Source: Nipponacmea schrenckii
Lineage: Eukaryota > Mollusca > Gastropoda > Lottiidae
DNA: 64,000 nt
Direction of reading: 5' to 3'
NCBI GenBank assembly: GCA_030562195.1
Contig: CM060200.1
Span: 27,691,023-27,755,022, forward strand
Of the stretch, positions 22,790 to 34,254 are shown piece after piece. Numbering within the stretch: position 1 is the first letter of the stretch; every line of letters begins with the position of its first letter. Both the position numbers and the translations under genes were made by a program. The notes below the pieces were generated by a model. It made no database searches and was not told the DNA's origin. It worked only from the letters and a program-made list of their open reading frames with translations.

Positions 22790-23735
22790 TGTAGCAAAAA
22801 CGTGTCTGGCTATGTGTGAATGCGTGCCTAATTGAAAGTGTGCGTAAATTAATGTTGATATAGTTTAAGGGGTGCCTAAATGGATGTGTGCCTAATTAAA
22901 GGTGTGCCTTATTGAAGGCGTGCCAATATGACTGTGTGCCGAGTTTTAGTGTGCCTAAAAAGTGTGTGCCTAAATGAGTATGTGCCTAAAACGCTGTGCC
23001 TAAATGACATGTGCTTATCTGACCGTGTGCCTAAACAAAGCGTGCCTAGAATACCTTGTCTAAATGAGGTGTGTTTAAAAAATGTGTGCCTAAATGACAG
23101 TGAACCTATAAATCTGCTACAGTCTGCATTTTAAACTGACAATATAATTCAGAAAACATGATACAATGGAGATACGACAAGAAATCAGAAATCGTCTAAA
23201 CAGAATAGCTAGGGCGTTAGAATAATCCAATTTGCATGCATAATCGGATATAAAAGTGGATCTAGATTGTGTTTCATCTGTACTTTCTTATTTAAGTTTA
23301 AACTGTTTCCGGGAATTTCCGTTAATATCTCATTTAATAGTCGTAAATTTCCGGAAGAGGTCAGCTCCACCCACTAATTTGCATACTTGCCCGAATTCTC
23401 AGTTCAAAATGACAAATGTAACATCTACATTTGTACAATCGACATTTCACACATCGTCATTTCAACATCGGTTATACACTTCTACACTTGTAAAATTGAA
23501 AAATTTACATTTGAACTTTTACACTTTGACAAATGTATTTTCACACTTCTACATTTCTAACTTCTAAACTTCTTCACTTCTACAATTCATCACTTCTACA
23601 CTTCTTCACTTCTACACTTCTACACTTCTTTACTTGTACACTTCTACACTTCTTCAAATGCACTTCAACAAATCGAAATATACACTTTGTCACTCTGCAA
23701 CGAAATGAATATTGATATCAAAACAACTCCATAAA
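22790..23735 (-). repeat. Right arm of the long inverted repeat
   Basis: Reverse complement of 1035-1660. Inner part: about fifteen degenerate GTGTGCCTAAATGA-like units (22800-23110). Outer part: CTTCTACACTTCT-type short repeats (23400-23660) and a conserved end with AACGAAATGAATATTGATAT. ORFs here are repeat artefacts. Confidence 0.75.
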
Positions 23736-23765
23736 GATTCAACGTCAACGTCCTTATCAGCCCGC

Positions 23766-23800
23766 GGTCACGTGATCAATGGAGACTTTTTATTATATAA
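23766..23800 (+). promoter_or_regulatory. Putative core promoter of the CS-like gene copy 1
   Basis: GGTCACGTGATC (E-box) followed by TATATAA at 23794-23800, about 190 bp upstream of the start codon. Position is plausible for a TATA promoter with a long leader. The second gene copy lacks this exact TATA sequence. Confidence 0.35.
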
Positions 23801-23987
23801 CTCGACGATGAGTTTTTACAACTTTATTTCTGAGCATTATACTTCCTTGAAGTGCATTTCTTAGAATTGATATGTCTACTTTCAATTTCTGAATATATTT
23901 AGCAAACCAGTTATTTGTTTATTAACAACCAAGAATATCGATCCTTGTTGACGATAACATTACATAATCAGGGCAGAAGATCCGAAG

Positions 23988-25506
23988 ATGGCAGATTTTG
24001 AAGACGTAGCATACGGTAAACTATGTTAACGTTTAATTTTACCTTGGGAATCATAATGGAGTTTAGAATTATTGTAAAGTAGATATTTTAGCATTATATA
24101 AGTTTAAAATGATCGTTGTTTAATTGCTAGATTTGTATATTTTACTGTCTAAACATGTAGTGTCATAGGCAGCACTTTATATATACGCAGGTTAGATAAT
24201 AACTTATTAAGTCATAAAATTAGTATATATATACAAACGATTTAAGGGCCACTAACGTGGTAGAAATGTTATTAAATTTTTTATAACGAATGTAGTCTGT
24301 TTATTAACCAAAGGCAAACTGAATGTTTCTAATGTGATCTATTGCGTTTACACAATTCGTATATTTATCTTGGCTTGATTTGATTTGAATTTGGACCCTC
24401 AAAACCTAGAGAGATGACGAGTGAATAATCCCAGTCTTAGCCATTACATGTAGGATTGCATGATAAAGTCCTAATTTTTATATGATTTTTTAGCTGTTGA
24501 TGAAAGCAAACCAGGATATGTAAGAGTGACCATGGCAACAAAAGGATTGAGAGTTAAGAGAGAAAGTTGTCTGTCAAGTAAGAAATTGTCAAAGAACGCC
24601 CGTATTCCTGAACCAGGTTTTACTGAAAGGTACCTGATTTCTTTACAATAATTATCTTTAATTTTCACTTATATGAAATTTTGTTATTTGCTTTTGAATG
24701 CTTGGGGGTGGCTTAGTTAATCACATCATATTGAACATGTTTTGTTACAAAGTATGATGGACTGGGTATGGACTGGTATCTGGGTCTATTACGCACCCCT
24801 CAACTTCTACTGGGGTCTGTATACATGTGTATTTTCTATCAATATGAACTATGTATGCATTTATGAAATAACAGTTGAGTTTGGAAAGAGAGGTTACTGC
24901 TACCATTCTTTTATCTGAACTAATTATTTACTTTTCCATGTCGCTTCAGAACCGTTTTGGTAAAAGTTGAAGGAAAGGAGAATTTACCAGGTAAAAATTT
25001 TCAGCTGAGAATCAATAAACTACCGTATGATATTGATCCTGACAGCAGTTATATAGAGGTACTGGTTTAAACATAATTTACTAAACAACAACAATATTAA
25101 AAATAAGCCTTATTTAATCATGAACATTACTCAATACAATAGAAACTAACAATAGGCATTTAACAGCTTAATGAAAATGTGTAAAGCAAACCGGACATAA
25201 AATGAATATTGCTATATGGAAACATACCTGGCTGTTCAATGTGAACACAATAGGGAACATGATATGAAATGAAACATTGTCCCGAGAAAACAGTTAAATT
25301 GAATATTACGTTACATGTTTAAAATATATAACAAATAATAAATAAGCTACCTTTTTTAAGTAAATGTTCAGATTAATAATAGTTATAATTTTCTATTATT
25401 TTAGCTTGAAGACGATCGGGTTTTGGTCTTTCTAAAGAAGGCCATCAGTGGTCAATCATGGAAATCCTATATTGATGGAAATGGAATAGAAACAGCTGAT
25501 TCTTAA
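23988..25506 (+). CDS. Small CS/p23-like protein, tandem copy 1 (4 exons)
   Basis: Four coding exons with GT-AG introns: 23988-24015, 24494-24629, 24950-25058 and 25405-25506, giving 124 residues. The start follows an in-frame MADFEDVAY and matches the second copy. No signal peptide or membrane segment. The C-terminal half (FQLRINKLPYDID, then ELEDDRVLVFLKKA, then GQSWKSY) has the spacing of a CS-domain beta sandwich as in CacyBP, SGT1 and p23, which bind Hsp90 or client proteins. I infer the fold from this pattern only, and the function is unknown. The middle part is basic (LRVKRESCLSSKKLSKNARI). A MITE lies just after the stop (25561-25880). All splice sites and the frame are intact, so the gene looks functional. 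Confidence 0.8.
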
Positions 25507-25560
25507 ACATCATCTTGGAGGACATCTTTTTTTACCCATTTTCTAAAATAGCAAGTCTTC

Positions 25561-25880
25561 AAGGAATAATGCTTCTTTGAATAAAAATAAATTTAAAAAT
25601 TTTAAACTTAGTAAATAAGAGCATATATTCATCAGTAGATAAACCTGCTACCATAAATAACAAAACAGAATTCGATAAATCCAACTTGGTAATTATCCAT
25701 AAAAATTCAATTTATTATTGAAACACACTAAACACATTTATAAAGCATTTTACAATGGTTACTTAGTTAAATTTCCAGATTTTACAGGGATTCTGTTACT
25801 TTATGATACCAGGAAAGTTCACTGATGAATATTGACCATTCTTGAGAACTTAAATGGTATGTCCATTTTAAGACACAATA
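25561..25880. mobile_element. TTAA MITE family 2 in 3' flank of copy 1
   Basis: Left end AGGAATAATGCTTCTTTGAA and right end TTTTAAGACACAATA are degraded forms of AGGAATACTGCGTCTTAGAA. The interior matches 29231-29530 in reverse (CTGTAAAATCTGG, CAAGAATGGTCAATA). Absent at the same place in copy 2. Confidence 0.7.
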
Positions 25881-27344
25881 TCATCATTCATGATTTATGA
25901 TTTTATGATAAAATACAAGAAATTGAAGTATATTTTTGTTAGACAATTCATATGACAATCTCATCATATGATTTAGTTATCAATCTGTCATTTATGTTTA
26001 AGTTTTGACGAAGATAAAATAGACACTGGGTTGGTATTGTCAGAATACTCACGACTATCTTTTTAAACAAATTAAGCAAAATGATATTCAATTTATAAGA
26101 TATATCACAAGTATTACAAAATATATTGTACGTTTATTTATTTTGGAAAATGGGTAAGAGTTAGATGCAGTGGAAAGATGTAGCCGAAAGATTTTTCTAT
26201 TTTCTTGCACATGTTTTTTAATATTTAACTTTCTTATATGCTGTGATGTTGATTCTTATATTAGAGTTTAGCCTAGATATTCTACTATTTTCTTACACAA
26301 TTTTTTATATTTAATATTCTTATATACTGTGATGTTCTTGCCTATAGTATTTTATTTTATTTTTCTCTGCTCAATATTTTAAAGGGGTTTAAAATATGTT
26401 TTTATATCTCTAGTATCACAAATCACGGAATTCATCAAATTTCATAATAAGCACCTTCGTTTCAAAATCACATTCAAAATTTACAAAAATATAATCAAAC
26501 GGAAATAAGGACATCATTTGGTTTTGATTAATATTTTTAAAGATACAAAGATTAAAAAGGGGAATCTATTTTTAAAATAATGATATTTGTACTTTTGTAC
26601 TTTATAATAAGCTAAATTTTCTTTCTAATTTCTTATTTATTTTCTATCTTATCATTGTAATTTCGTATGGATTTGTATCTGTTTAGTTGAAGCAATAAAT
26701 ATTTTAATAATTAATCATTATTGATGGAGTTATATCCCTTTACCAATTATAATAGAGTTATTTCCCTTTTATCTTCCTCAACAGAAGCAGTTAGGTTATT
26801 ACATTGTAAATCAAACCAAACAGCTGTAGATATTTCTATTGGTTTAACCCCCGCTCAGTAAATGAGCGAAATACAATATCTGGAGCTATATTTGCTAGGA
26901 TTTCTTTAAATGATATTCTGCTTATAAAAAGTGGTCTTGTGCATACTTTTTATTGGCTCAATATTGTTGTAAAAGACGCAAATCACGCGGTGTATTTTAT
27001 ATGTTTGTGCCTACAATGTATCATTTCATAACTCGCACTGTAGTTTATATTGACGTAGTTTCGTACTTAAGTAAATGTCAAGGTCATTCTATTTTTAGTT
27101 AGTTATGTAGAGTTTGTTCAGCCATTAAACACGTTGTAATTTTGTTGTCGTTTCTTGCGCTTTGTATATGGAGACATATTCAACAAATATTTCACTATGA
27201 TTCAACATATTAGTTTGTTACGTCAGGTCGATTAAACTCAGAACCGATTTGTCATTTGGACGATTTGTCGTTCAACTTTTGAGTCTGGAAATTCGAGATA
27301 TATTTTATGCCTATTTTGGGGTATTTGGAGTTTTTACAAGGTTA
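25881..27344. other. 3' flank of copy 1 and upstream region of copy 2
   Basis: No gene seen. The first kilobase is duplicated after copy 2 (GGAAAATGGGTAAGAGTTAG, TGGAAAGATGTAGC). The rest (about 26906-27344) is unique spacer. Confidence 0.5.
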
Positions 27345-27496
27345 TTATTTCTGAGCATTATGCTTCCTTGAACCAGGAGTGTTGCATTTCTGAGAAATAA
27401 TATTTCTACTTCCGATTTCTGAATATGTTTAGAAACGAGTACATTGATGATTAACCTAACAGAATAACCTTAACGATACTATTGCATGAACAGAAG

Positions 27497-29886
27497 ATGG
27501 TAGATGAATTTGATGACGCACCTTATGGTAAACAATGTTTACATTTAATCTCACGTTTGTGATTATAAATCATAAAGTATCTAGAATTATTTAAGAATAT
27601 ATTTTACCATAAAGAGTGTTTAGCTTCTAATAATCCTGTTTTTTTTTTTTTTTTTTTTTTGCTTGCTTTGTATATTTTACTGTCTAAAAAGTTCTTCCTG
27701 GCCCTCAGGCTTAGTTTTACCTATATAATATCTCATGTTTTACTAAGTGAAAATATAACAGGGCATGAAACAAGTAATATTTATAGCATTGATCAGTTCA
27801 GCGTTTTTTATGTTGTCAAACAATGTCTAAAGTAAAGTAGACCTAATCAATAACTTTCTGGTCTGGTCTTTCGAGTTAGGTGAGCAGGTGCCTTGGAAGT
27901 AGCCTATGACAATTAAACTATAATACTTTGTGGACTTTCCTAAAATAGAGAGATGACGAGCGAATTATCACTGTTGTAGCCATGTAGGATTGCATCAAAT
28001 ATTTTAATCTGATTTTTAGCTGTTGATGAGAAAAAATCCGGATGGGTGAGAGTGATAGTGGGAATAAACGGATTACAAGTTAAAAGAGAAGGTCTTTTTA
28101 AAAGTAAGAGAGTGGCCAAGAACGCCCATATTCCTGAACCTGGTTTTAGTGACAGGTACCTAATTTCTTTACAGTAATTATTCCAGTTTTGCTTTTGAAA
28201 GCTTGAGGAAGGCTTAACTTATCACATGTTGTGTTACTGAATATATATTTTCTTAAAACTGTATGATGGCTGATGAACCCTCGGTCTTTAACAAGGCTAA
28301 TGCTATTAGGAAACCGTCAATTTTCCACTGAACATTGAAACTCATGTCTAAAGCACACCCTAATTCATCATACTTCTGAGAGGTTTATAGCATAACCAAT
28401 ATTAACTGAAATTATGCATCTTTGATTAACTCATAAAATATAAAGGGAGGTTACTGCTACCATTCTTTTATCTAAACTAATTATTTATTTTTCATGTGGC
28501 TTCAGAACCGTTTTGGTAAAAGTTGAAGGAAAGAAGAATATACAAGGTAAAAATGTTCAGCTGAGAATCAATAAACTACCGTATGATATTGATCCTGACA
28601 GCAGTTATATAGAGGTACTGGTTTAAACATAATTTACTAAACAACAACAATATTAAAAATAAGCCTTATTTATTCATGAACATTACTCAATACAATAGAA
28701 ACTAACAATAGGCATTTAACAGCTTAATGAAAATGTGTAAAGCAAACCTGATATAAAATGAATATTGCTATATGGAAACATACCTGGCTGTTCAATGTGA
28801 ACACTATAGGGAACATGGTATGAAATAAATCTTTAAATTGAAATGATCAAAAACAGGGTAAAATAACATTTTCATGAGGAATCCTGTTTTAACACACAGC
28901 AATGAGGACACATGCCAATCATGTGTTTTGTTGATCACAATGTTATTTCATGCCGTGAGTCCCTCGTTCAAACTTGACACAGATGTTTGGAATAAGACAA
29001 AATATTGAAAAAAGGAATTATCATACAAGACCTCAAATAAAGATCAAATTTCATGAAACTTGAAGAAAAAAAATATCATGCTTGTAATGATTGGTCAATA
29101 ATCCAGAGCCATTTCTTAAATTTAAATTAGTCAAATTAGTTTTTCTGGGGAAAAAAGTGTTAATGTAAGAAATGTACTCATTCAGTCATAAAAAATATAG
29201 TAAGCAGTTCTTATCTTTGTCCCCACAGTGATACTGCGTCTTAGATTGTACTTAAACTTAAGTTCTCAAGAATGGTCAATATGAGTATATTCATCAGTAA
29301 ACTTACCTGATGCCATAAAGTAACAGAATCCCTGTAAAATCTGGAAACTCACAAAATAAGCATTTTTCAATAAACAGTTGCATTTTTATGGATAATTACA
29401 AAGTTTTTATATTTATCTGATTTTATAAGGGTTCTGTTATTTTATTTATGGCAGCAGGTTTATCTACTGATGAATATTCTCCTCTTATTGGCAAATTTTT
29501 AAATTTTATGTTTATTCTAAGACGCAGTATTCCTTTTAAGAGCAAGAACGGTAGGTTTAAGCAGACTATATTCACTAAGATATATTTAGAAGACTATATG
29601 TGATGCACAGTTAATAATGTTACATGTCATTATAGAAATAATTATGTTTTTTTTTTATTATTTGAACTTTATTACCATTTTTTAATTACACAATAATTAC
29701 ATTTTTTTAAAATTTAACAAAAGATAAATACCTTTTTTAATAAATGTTCAGACTAATAATAGTTATCTTGTTCTTTTATTTTAGCCAGAGGACGATCGGG
29801 TTTTGGTCTTTCTAAAGAAAGCCGACAGTGGTCAATCATGGAGATCCTATATTGAAGGAAATGGAATAGAAACAGATGATTCTTAA
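27497..29886 (+). CDS. Small CS/p23-like protein, tandem copy 2 (4 exons)
   Basis: Coding exons 27497-27527, 28020-28155, 28506-28614 and 29785-29886, giving 125 residues, with the same intron phases as copy 1. The N terminus is MVDEFDDAPY. Exon 2 differs strongly from copy 1 at the protein level (GWVRVIVGINGLQVK against GYVRVTMATKGLRVK), while exon 3 and the start of intron 3 are almost identical. In exon 3 the four base differences all change the amino acid (E/K, L/I, P/Q, F/V). Exon 4 also has mostly amino-acid-changing differences (L/P, I/D, K/R, D/E, A/D). Intron 3 contains a MITE. Function unknown; fold inferred as for copy 1. Confidence 0.8.
29231..29530. mobile_element. TTAA MITE family 2 in intron 3 of copy 2
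   Basis: Inverted ends ATACTGCGTCTTAGA / TCTAAGACGCAGTAT; the interior is a near-palindrome. TTAA follows the right end (CCTTTTAAG); the left duplication is eroded. Confidence 0.75.
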
Positions 29887-30690
29887 ACATCATCTTGGAG
29901 GACATCTTTCTTTACCCATTTTCTTAAATAGTAAATTATCTTATGTTTGAGTGAGTTTTGACAAAGATAAAATAAACACTGGGTTCATATTGTCAATACT
30001 CACAACTATCTATTTTTTTTTAAACTATTTTAGAAAAATGGTATTCAATTAATAAGATATATCACAAGTATTACAATTTATTTTACGTTCATTTATTAAG
30101 GAAAATGGGTAAAAGTTAGATACAGTGGAAAGATGTAGCTGAAAGATTTTACTATTGTCTTGCACAATTTTTACTATATTTATATACTACGTTAATTATT
30201 TTTTATTTTTGTTTACGGAGATATATTCTGTTTATTTCATTTTATCTTAAGTATCACAAAAATCAGTTTTAAAAAATTTAATCAAACTGAAGTATTTCAA
30301 GAAGAAATAAAAATGTTTGAATTTGATTATTTTTTTTTATTTTTTTGAGACCCAAAAATTCAAAAGGGAATTGATTTAAAAAAAATAATATTTCTGTCTT
30401 TTGTATAATAATAATCAAAAATTTGCCTCTCTCACTGTCACTATTTATTTTATTATACTCTGGTGTGTAAGCAATAAATATTTTAATAAATTAATCGTTA
30501 TTGATAACCTTAAATAGAGTTCTATCTATTAGATATCTATTATATAGTTATTTCCCTTTTATCTTTCTGCATTGAATAATTTTTCTATTATACATCACAT
30601 GAAGAACTTATACAGCTGTAGACATTCCTATTAACGCTCAGTAACTGAACAAAATGAAATACCTAGCGCTATATTTGCTATTGGTTTAAG

Positions 30691-31341
30691 ACCAGAATGA
30701 CCATTAATCGTTTTCTAATTCGAGAAAGCCACTAGCAGAAAAAACTAGGACAGAACTCAGGAAATTACAAAAAGCCATTTGCACCAAGCACTGCTTCCAT
30801 TTAGAACAAAAAAAATGGGTTGGAAATGAAAGCTTTCTTTAAATAAGGAATAATTCATGAAATAATTAGATAAAATTGCAAGCTATAAAAAGATACTCTC
30901 TCCTCCTGATCCGTAGAAAATTCTGAACACATACGAGCATGGTTTAACGTCATTTATTCTGCTGTAAGAATCGACCTAAAGTTCTTCGGCAATCCTCGGT
31001 AGTTTCCATGAAGCTGAATCTATTGCAGAGCGCTATCAGAACTTTCACAGTAGACTGCTTGACTTGAACATACAAAGAAATTTCTACTAAGTCTATTATG
31101 ATCGGCTATTCCATATATTGAAGAAGGAATTCCTCGGAAGCATCCAAAAGATTTGCAGAACACAAAATAGGCTATTTATAATTTTAAATTACGCTTTCAA
31201 CTATTATTATTCCTAAAAAGTTAGTTCTTTATCCAAATGAAAGAATTCCATGGTTGGGGAATTTGGCACATCATCCTATATCATAGTGCGTGTACCGATA
31301 CCCCCGACCCCACCCGAAATCAGGCTATTCACACAACGTTT
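30691..31341. other. No gene recognised
   Basis: Unique AT-rich sequence between the duplication and the pore-forming gene. It presumably holds the 3' UTR of the latter (minus strand) next to 31342. Confidence 0.4.
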
Positions 31342-32115
31342 CTATGTGCTGACTTCAGTATTTTCCGCGGCTTCAGGCTGCAACTTTCTCTGTGTGAGTT
31401 TAACATGCTGCTCAACTCCAAATCTACATTTACATTTCCCAACTGTGGTCAGTGTAGAACCAGTCTTATCAACTTTACTAAATCCGTTTTTCTCAGTAAA
31501 AACCTGATGAACATTGGCAACCACGTGCGTAAGAACAGAGTTATCTTTCTTACTTCTTACATTCACGTGTATTTTCCCGTCAAATCTGGATTCCGTTTTA
31601 AATGCAGAAGCAAAGTTGTCTTCCTTGATGACGAGGTCAGCCTGGGTCACAAATCCCGAGGGCACGGTAATCTGATTATCAACTGTCCACGTCAGTTCCT
31701 CCTCGAACGTTTCCTCTGCTCCCTTCTCCATAGACATTTCCCCATGGAAACCAGCGTTCGCCTCAATAATAGGGTTTGGTGGGGTTAATTTTATATCGAC
31801 ATTGACACCGATTGTGTAAGACTTCATTAAAGACACACTACATGTCGATTTGGTACGACGTTCAGTCCTCAGAGCATACACTTGTTTACTTTCGGTGTCG
31901 TTTGAGAAATGTGCTGTAAAGATTACATGCGATTTTGGAGTCGACAACTTTGTGGAATCGTAATATTCAGATGGACTGTGAACGACGTGCATGTGGTCCC
32001 AATTGATATCTTGACTTTTAATGACATCAAATTCTTTCTTTTGGGCTTTATCGAAAGGAAAATCGGCCACAAATTTCCGTACCAGCTCCTCAAGGTCTAC
32101 CAATTCTCGGGACAT
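31342..32115 (-). CDS. Aerolysin/ETX-MTX2-like beta-pore-forming protein, single exon
   Basis: 257 codons in one exon from ATG at 32115. The central part resembles the aerolysin-type pore-forming fold of the ETX/MTX2 family: a Thr/Ser-rich strand FTAHFSNDTESKQVY (about residues 66-80), a Gly/Asn-rich turn PNPIIEANAGFHGEMS (about 113-128) where the membrane hairpin usually lies, and a WTV...VPSG...LVIKED strand pair (about 143-166) typical of the family. No signal peptide is visible, so it may be cytosolic, secreted without a classical leader, or lack an upstream exon. Related proteins occur in molluscs and act in immunity or defence; the role here is inferred. Another possibility is a natterin-like protein without pore activity. 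The plus-strand 183-aa ORF in this region is an antisense shadow. Confidence 0.65.
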   Translation of the reverse strand: MSRELVDLEELVRKFVADFPFDKAQKKEFDVIKSQDINWDHMHVVHSPSEYYDSTKLSTPKSHVIFTAHFSNDTESKQVYALRTERRTKSTCSVSLMKSYTIGVNVDIKLTPPNPIIEANAGFHGEMSMEKGAEETFEEELTWTVDNQITVPSGFVTQADLVIKEDNFASAFKTESRFDGKIHVNVRSKKDNSVLTHVVANVHQVFTEKNGFSKVDKTGSTLTTVGKCKCRFGVEQHVKLTQRKLQPEAAENTEVST

Positions 32116-32287
32116 ATTTAACAGTGGATGGCGTTTAACAGAAAATCTGAAAAGAAATTCAAAATTCTCTGATGAAAATACAGATCCGGATATTCGTCCT
32201 TATGCAGATAACTCCACGACGACTTCATCTAGTAAGCACATCATAATGTGCTTGTGTATTACCTTTGCACTTTTGCGGTCATATACC
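32116..32287. other. Upstream region of the pore-forming gene
   Basis: No further coding exon is evident on the minus strand. No TATA box recognised. Confidence 0.3.
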
Positions 32288-33430
32288 TTTTTTTTTGTAA
32301 ACAATATTTTATTCACATATATATATCACAATATACATTATGAAAAGGATTGGGGAACAGGCCTGACCTATATAACCCCTCTCCAATAAATATAAATAAG
32401 TAAATTTTAAATATAGAAAAAGATAGCAACTGATATAACAAACATATCTACATTATGTACAACTTGTTACACACACATGCCTAAACTATTAAAAAATTTG
32501 ATATGAAAAGAACTCAGTTGAAGTAGAGTTGGTTTACAAATAAGAGGTTAGTTAGAATCTTTTTGAGAGATCAAAAAAGGTATGGAATGCACGGAAAATA
32601 TCATGAGAGATGTCAGAAGAATCAGTTCCAAAAAGTAAAAAAGAGGTTTTTATGTATGACGGCGACAAAAGGGAAATAGATCTTTTTCGAGCATCTTAAT
32701 GTAATGGGCAGTGTATTAAATAATGCTCTGAATCCTCAAATCGATGACGACAAATGCATGCAGCGTTATCCGAAACGTGACGTGAAAATTTATCTCCGTT
32801 TAAATCACTGGAGGCGAGGCGGAGGCGGCAGTGAATTATCTGATTTTTTCTAGTCCCAAAATAATAATAGTCTGGAATAGTTATATCTGTAGATTTTAGA
32901 ATTTGTTTAAAAGATTTTGTAGTTGATGAATTTTTAAAAAGGTTCAGGTAAAATATTCCAATCTCTGATAGCTGAAGGGATACAAGAGTTATAAAATAAA
33001 TTTGTTCGACAATAATATTGTTCAAGGAGATTATTGTTTCTAAGGTTATATGCAGATTGTTTTGTATTGATGAGATTGCAAAGATAAGGTGGAGCTAATT
33101 TGTTGTTCATTTTATATATCATGATGAGTTTATGCCGTCTCTGTCTCTCCTGCAGTGGAATAAAACCGGATATAATAATCTATGGCTTGTTCCCCTCACA
33201 GCTCCGCATATAGTCCGTAGTGCATCTAACTGTAAATTTTCTAACTTCGATGTTAATTCGGCAGTGCACCCATCCCAGATAATGTCACAATAGTCGAAAT
33301 GAGGAAGAATAAACCAGGTGTATATGGTTTGGAGAGATTTTCTATTTAATCGATATATTAGAGATCTGAGACAATTTATAAACCTACCAGTTTTCGATAA
33401 AATCGTAGCAATATGTGTATACTTGATCGC
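32288..33430 (-). mobile_element. Jockey/CR1-like LINE, 3' part, decayed
   Basis: On the minus strand the C-terminal part of a LINE ORF2 is readable in pieces: HFDYCDIIWDGC, LENLQLDALRTICGA, MIYKMNNKLAPPYL, AYNLRN, SCIPSAIRDWNILP, RLRLASSDLN and a terminal zinc-knuckle-like CICRHRFEDSEHYLIHCP (about 33370 to 32700). Frameshifts separate the pieces. The element ends with AATAAA and an A9 tract (T run at 32288-32296), the 3' end of the LINE. The three minus ORFs between 32696 and 33122 are fragments of this one frame. Confidence 0.85.
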
Positions 33431-33725
33431 AGAAACATAGATCTGTCTATCTGATATACATGTACTTGATCACAGGAACATTGATCTGTTCATCTGATAT
33501 ATATGTACTTGATCGCAGGAACATTGATCTGTCCATCTGATACACATGTACTTGATCGAAGGAAAATTGATCTGTCCATCTGATACACAAGTACTTGATC
33601 ACAGGAGCGTAGATCTGTCCATTTAAATACATGTACTTGATCGTATAGGAACATAGATCTCTCCATCTAATACACATGTACGTGATCGCAGGGACATAGA
33701 TCTGTCCATCTAATACACATGTACT
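33420..33725. repeat. 43-bp minisatellite, about 7 copies
   Basis: Unit around ACTTGATCGCAGGAACATAG followed by ATCTGTCCATCTGATACACA. The array makes an artefactual minus-strand ORF (33447-33890). Confidence 0.9.
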
Positions 33726-33929
33726 ATTTTTTTCTCTGAAATGGGCCCAATTCCGACCAATGTAAAATAAAGAGTACATTTTTGCCCGCATGGGCTGAAT
33801 GTTAGACAGACCCAATTCTGACCCATGTAAAATTTGGAGTTGTTTATTATTATTGTTATTATGAGGTTGACAAAGATTGCAGTAGTGCACTTTGTAGAGC
33901 TTTGTGTGACAATCGAGTCTATAATTTCC

Positions 33930-34221
33930 ATGCCGGTTATCCCCTCTTTAGTCTGCAGAAATTACAAATAAAAGATTTGATAAAAACAACAATAACTTAA
34001 TTAGCAAACCATTTTATACTCTACAAATTTCTAGATTTGTGTAATTTGAGCCAATCTCTGAGAAAATATCAAAAATATTGATGCTTTCCTTCTAGTTTTT
34101 ACAAAAACCGATATGATGTGCCTCCTAATTCTCGTCCTATTTTTGGATAACGATAGCCACACCTTAGCGCAAATGGAATATTACCCTTAATCAACTCCTA
34201 AGTTGCATAACTTGGTGTGCG

Positions 34222-34254
<33 letters not shown>

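Larger units (their letters stand above)
23820..26905 (+). repeat. Direct segmental duplication, copy 1
   Basis: From TTTCTGAGCATTATACTTCC to about the ATATTTGCTAGGATTTC stretch, this block corresponds to 27345-30690. It carries the whole gene, its leader and its 3' flank. Similarity varies strongly along the block. Confidence 0.85.
27345..30690 (+). repeat. Direct segmental duplication, copy 2
   Basis: Counterpart of 23820-26905. A long poly(T) run at 27641-27660 and a MITE at 29231-29530 are specific to this copy. Confidence 0.85.

Noticed and set aside
31237..31788. 183-aa plus ORF
   Set aside because: Antisense shadow of the pore-forming-family gene.
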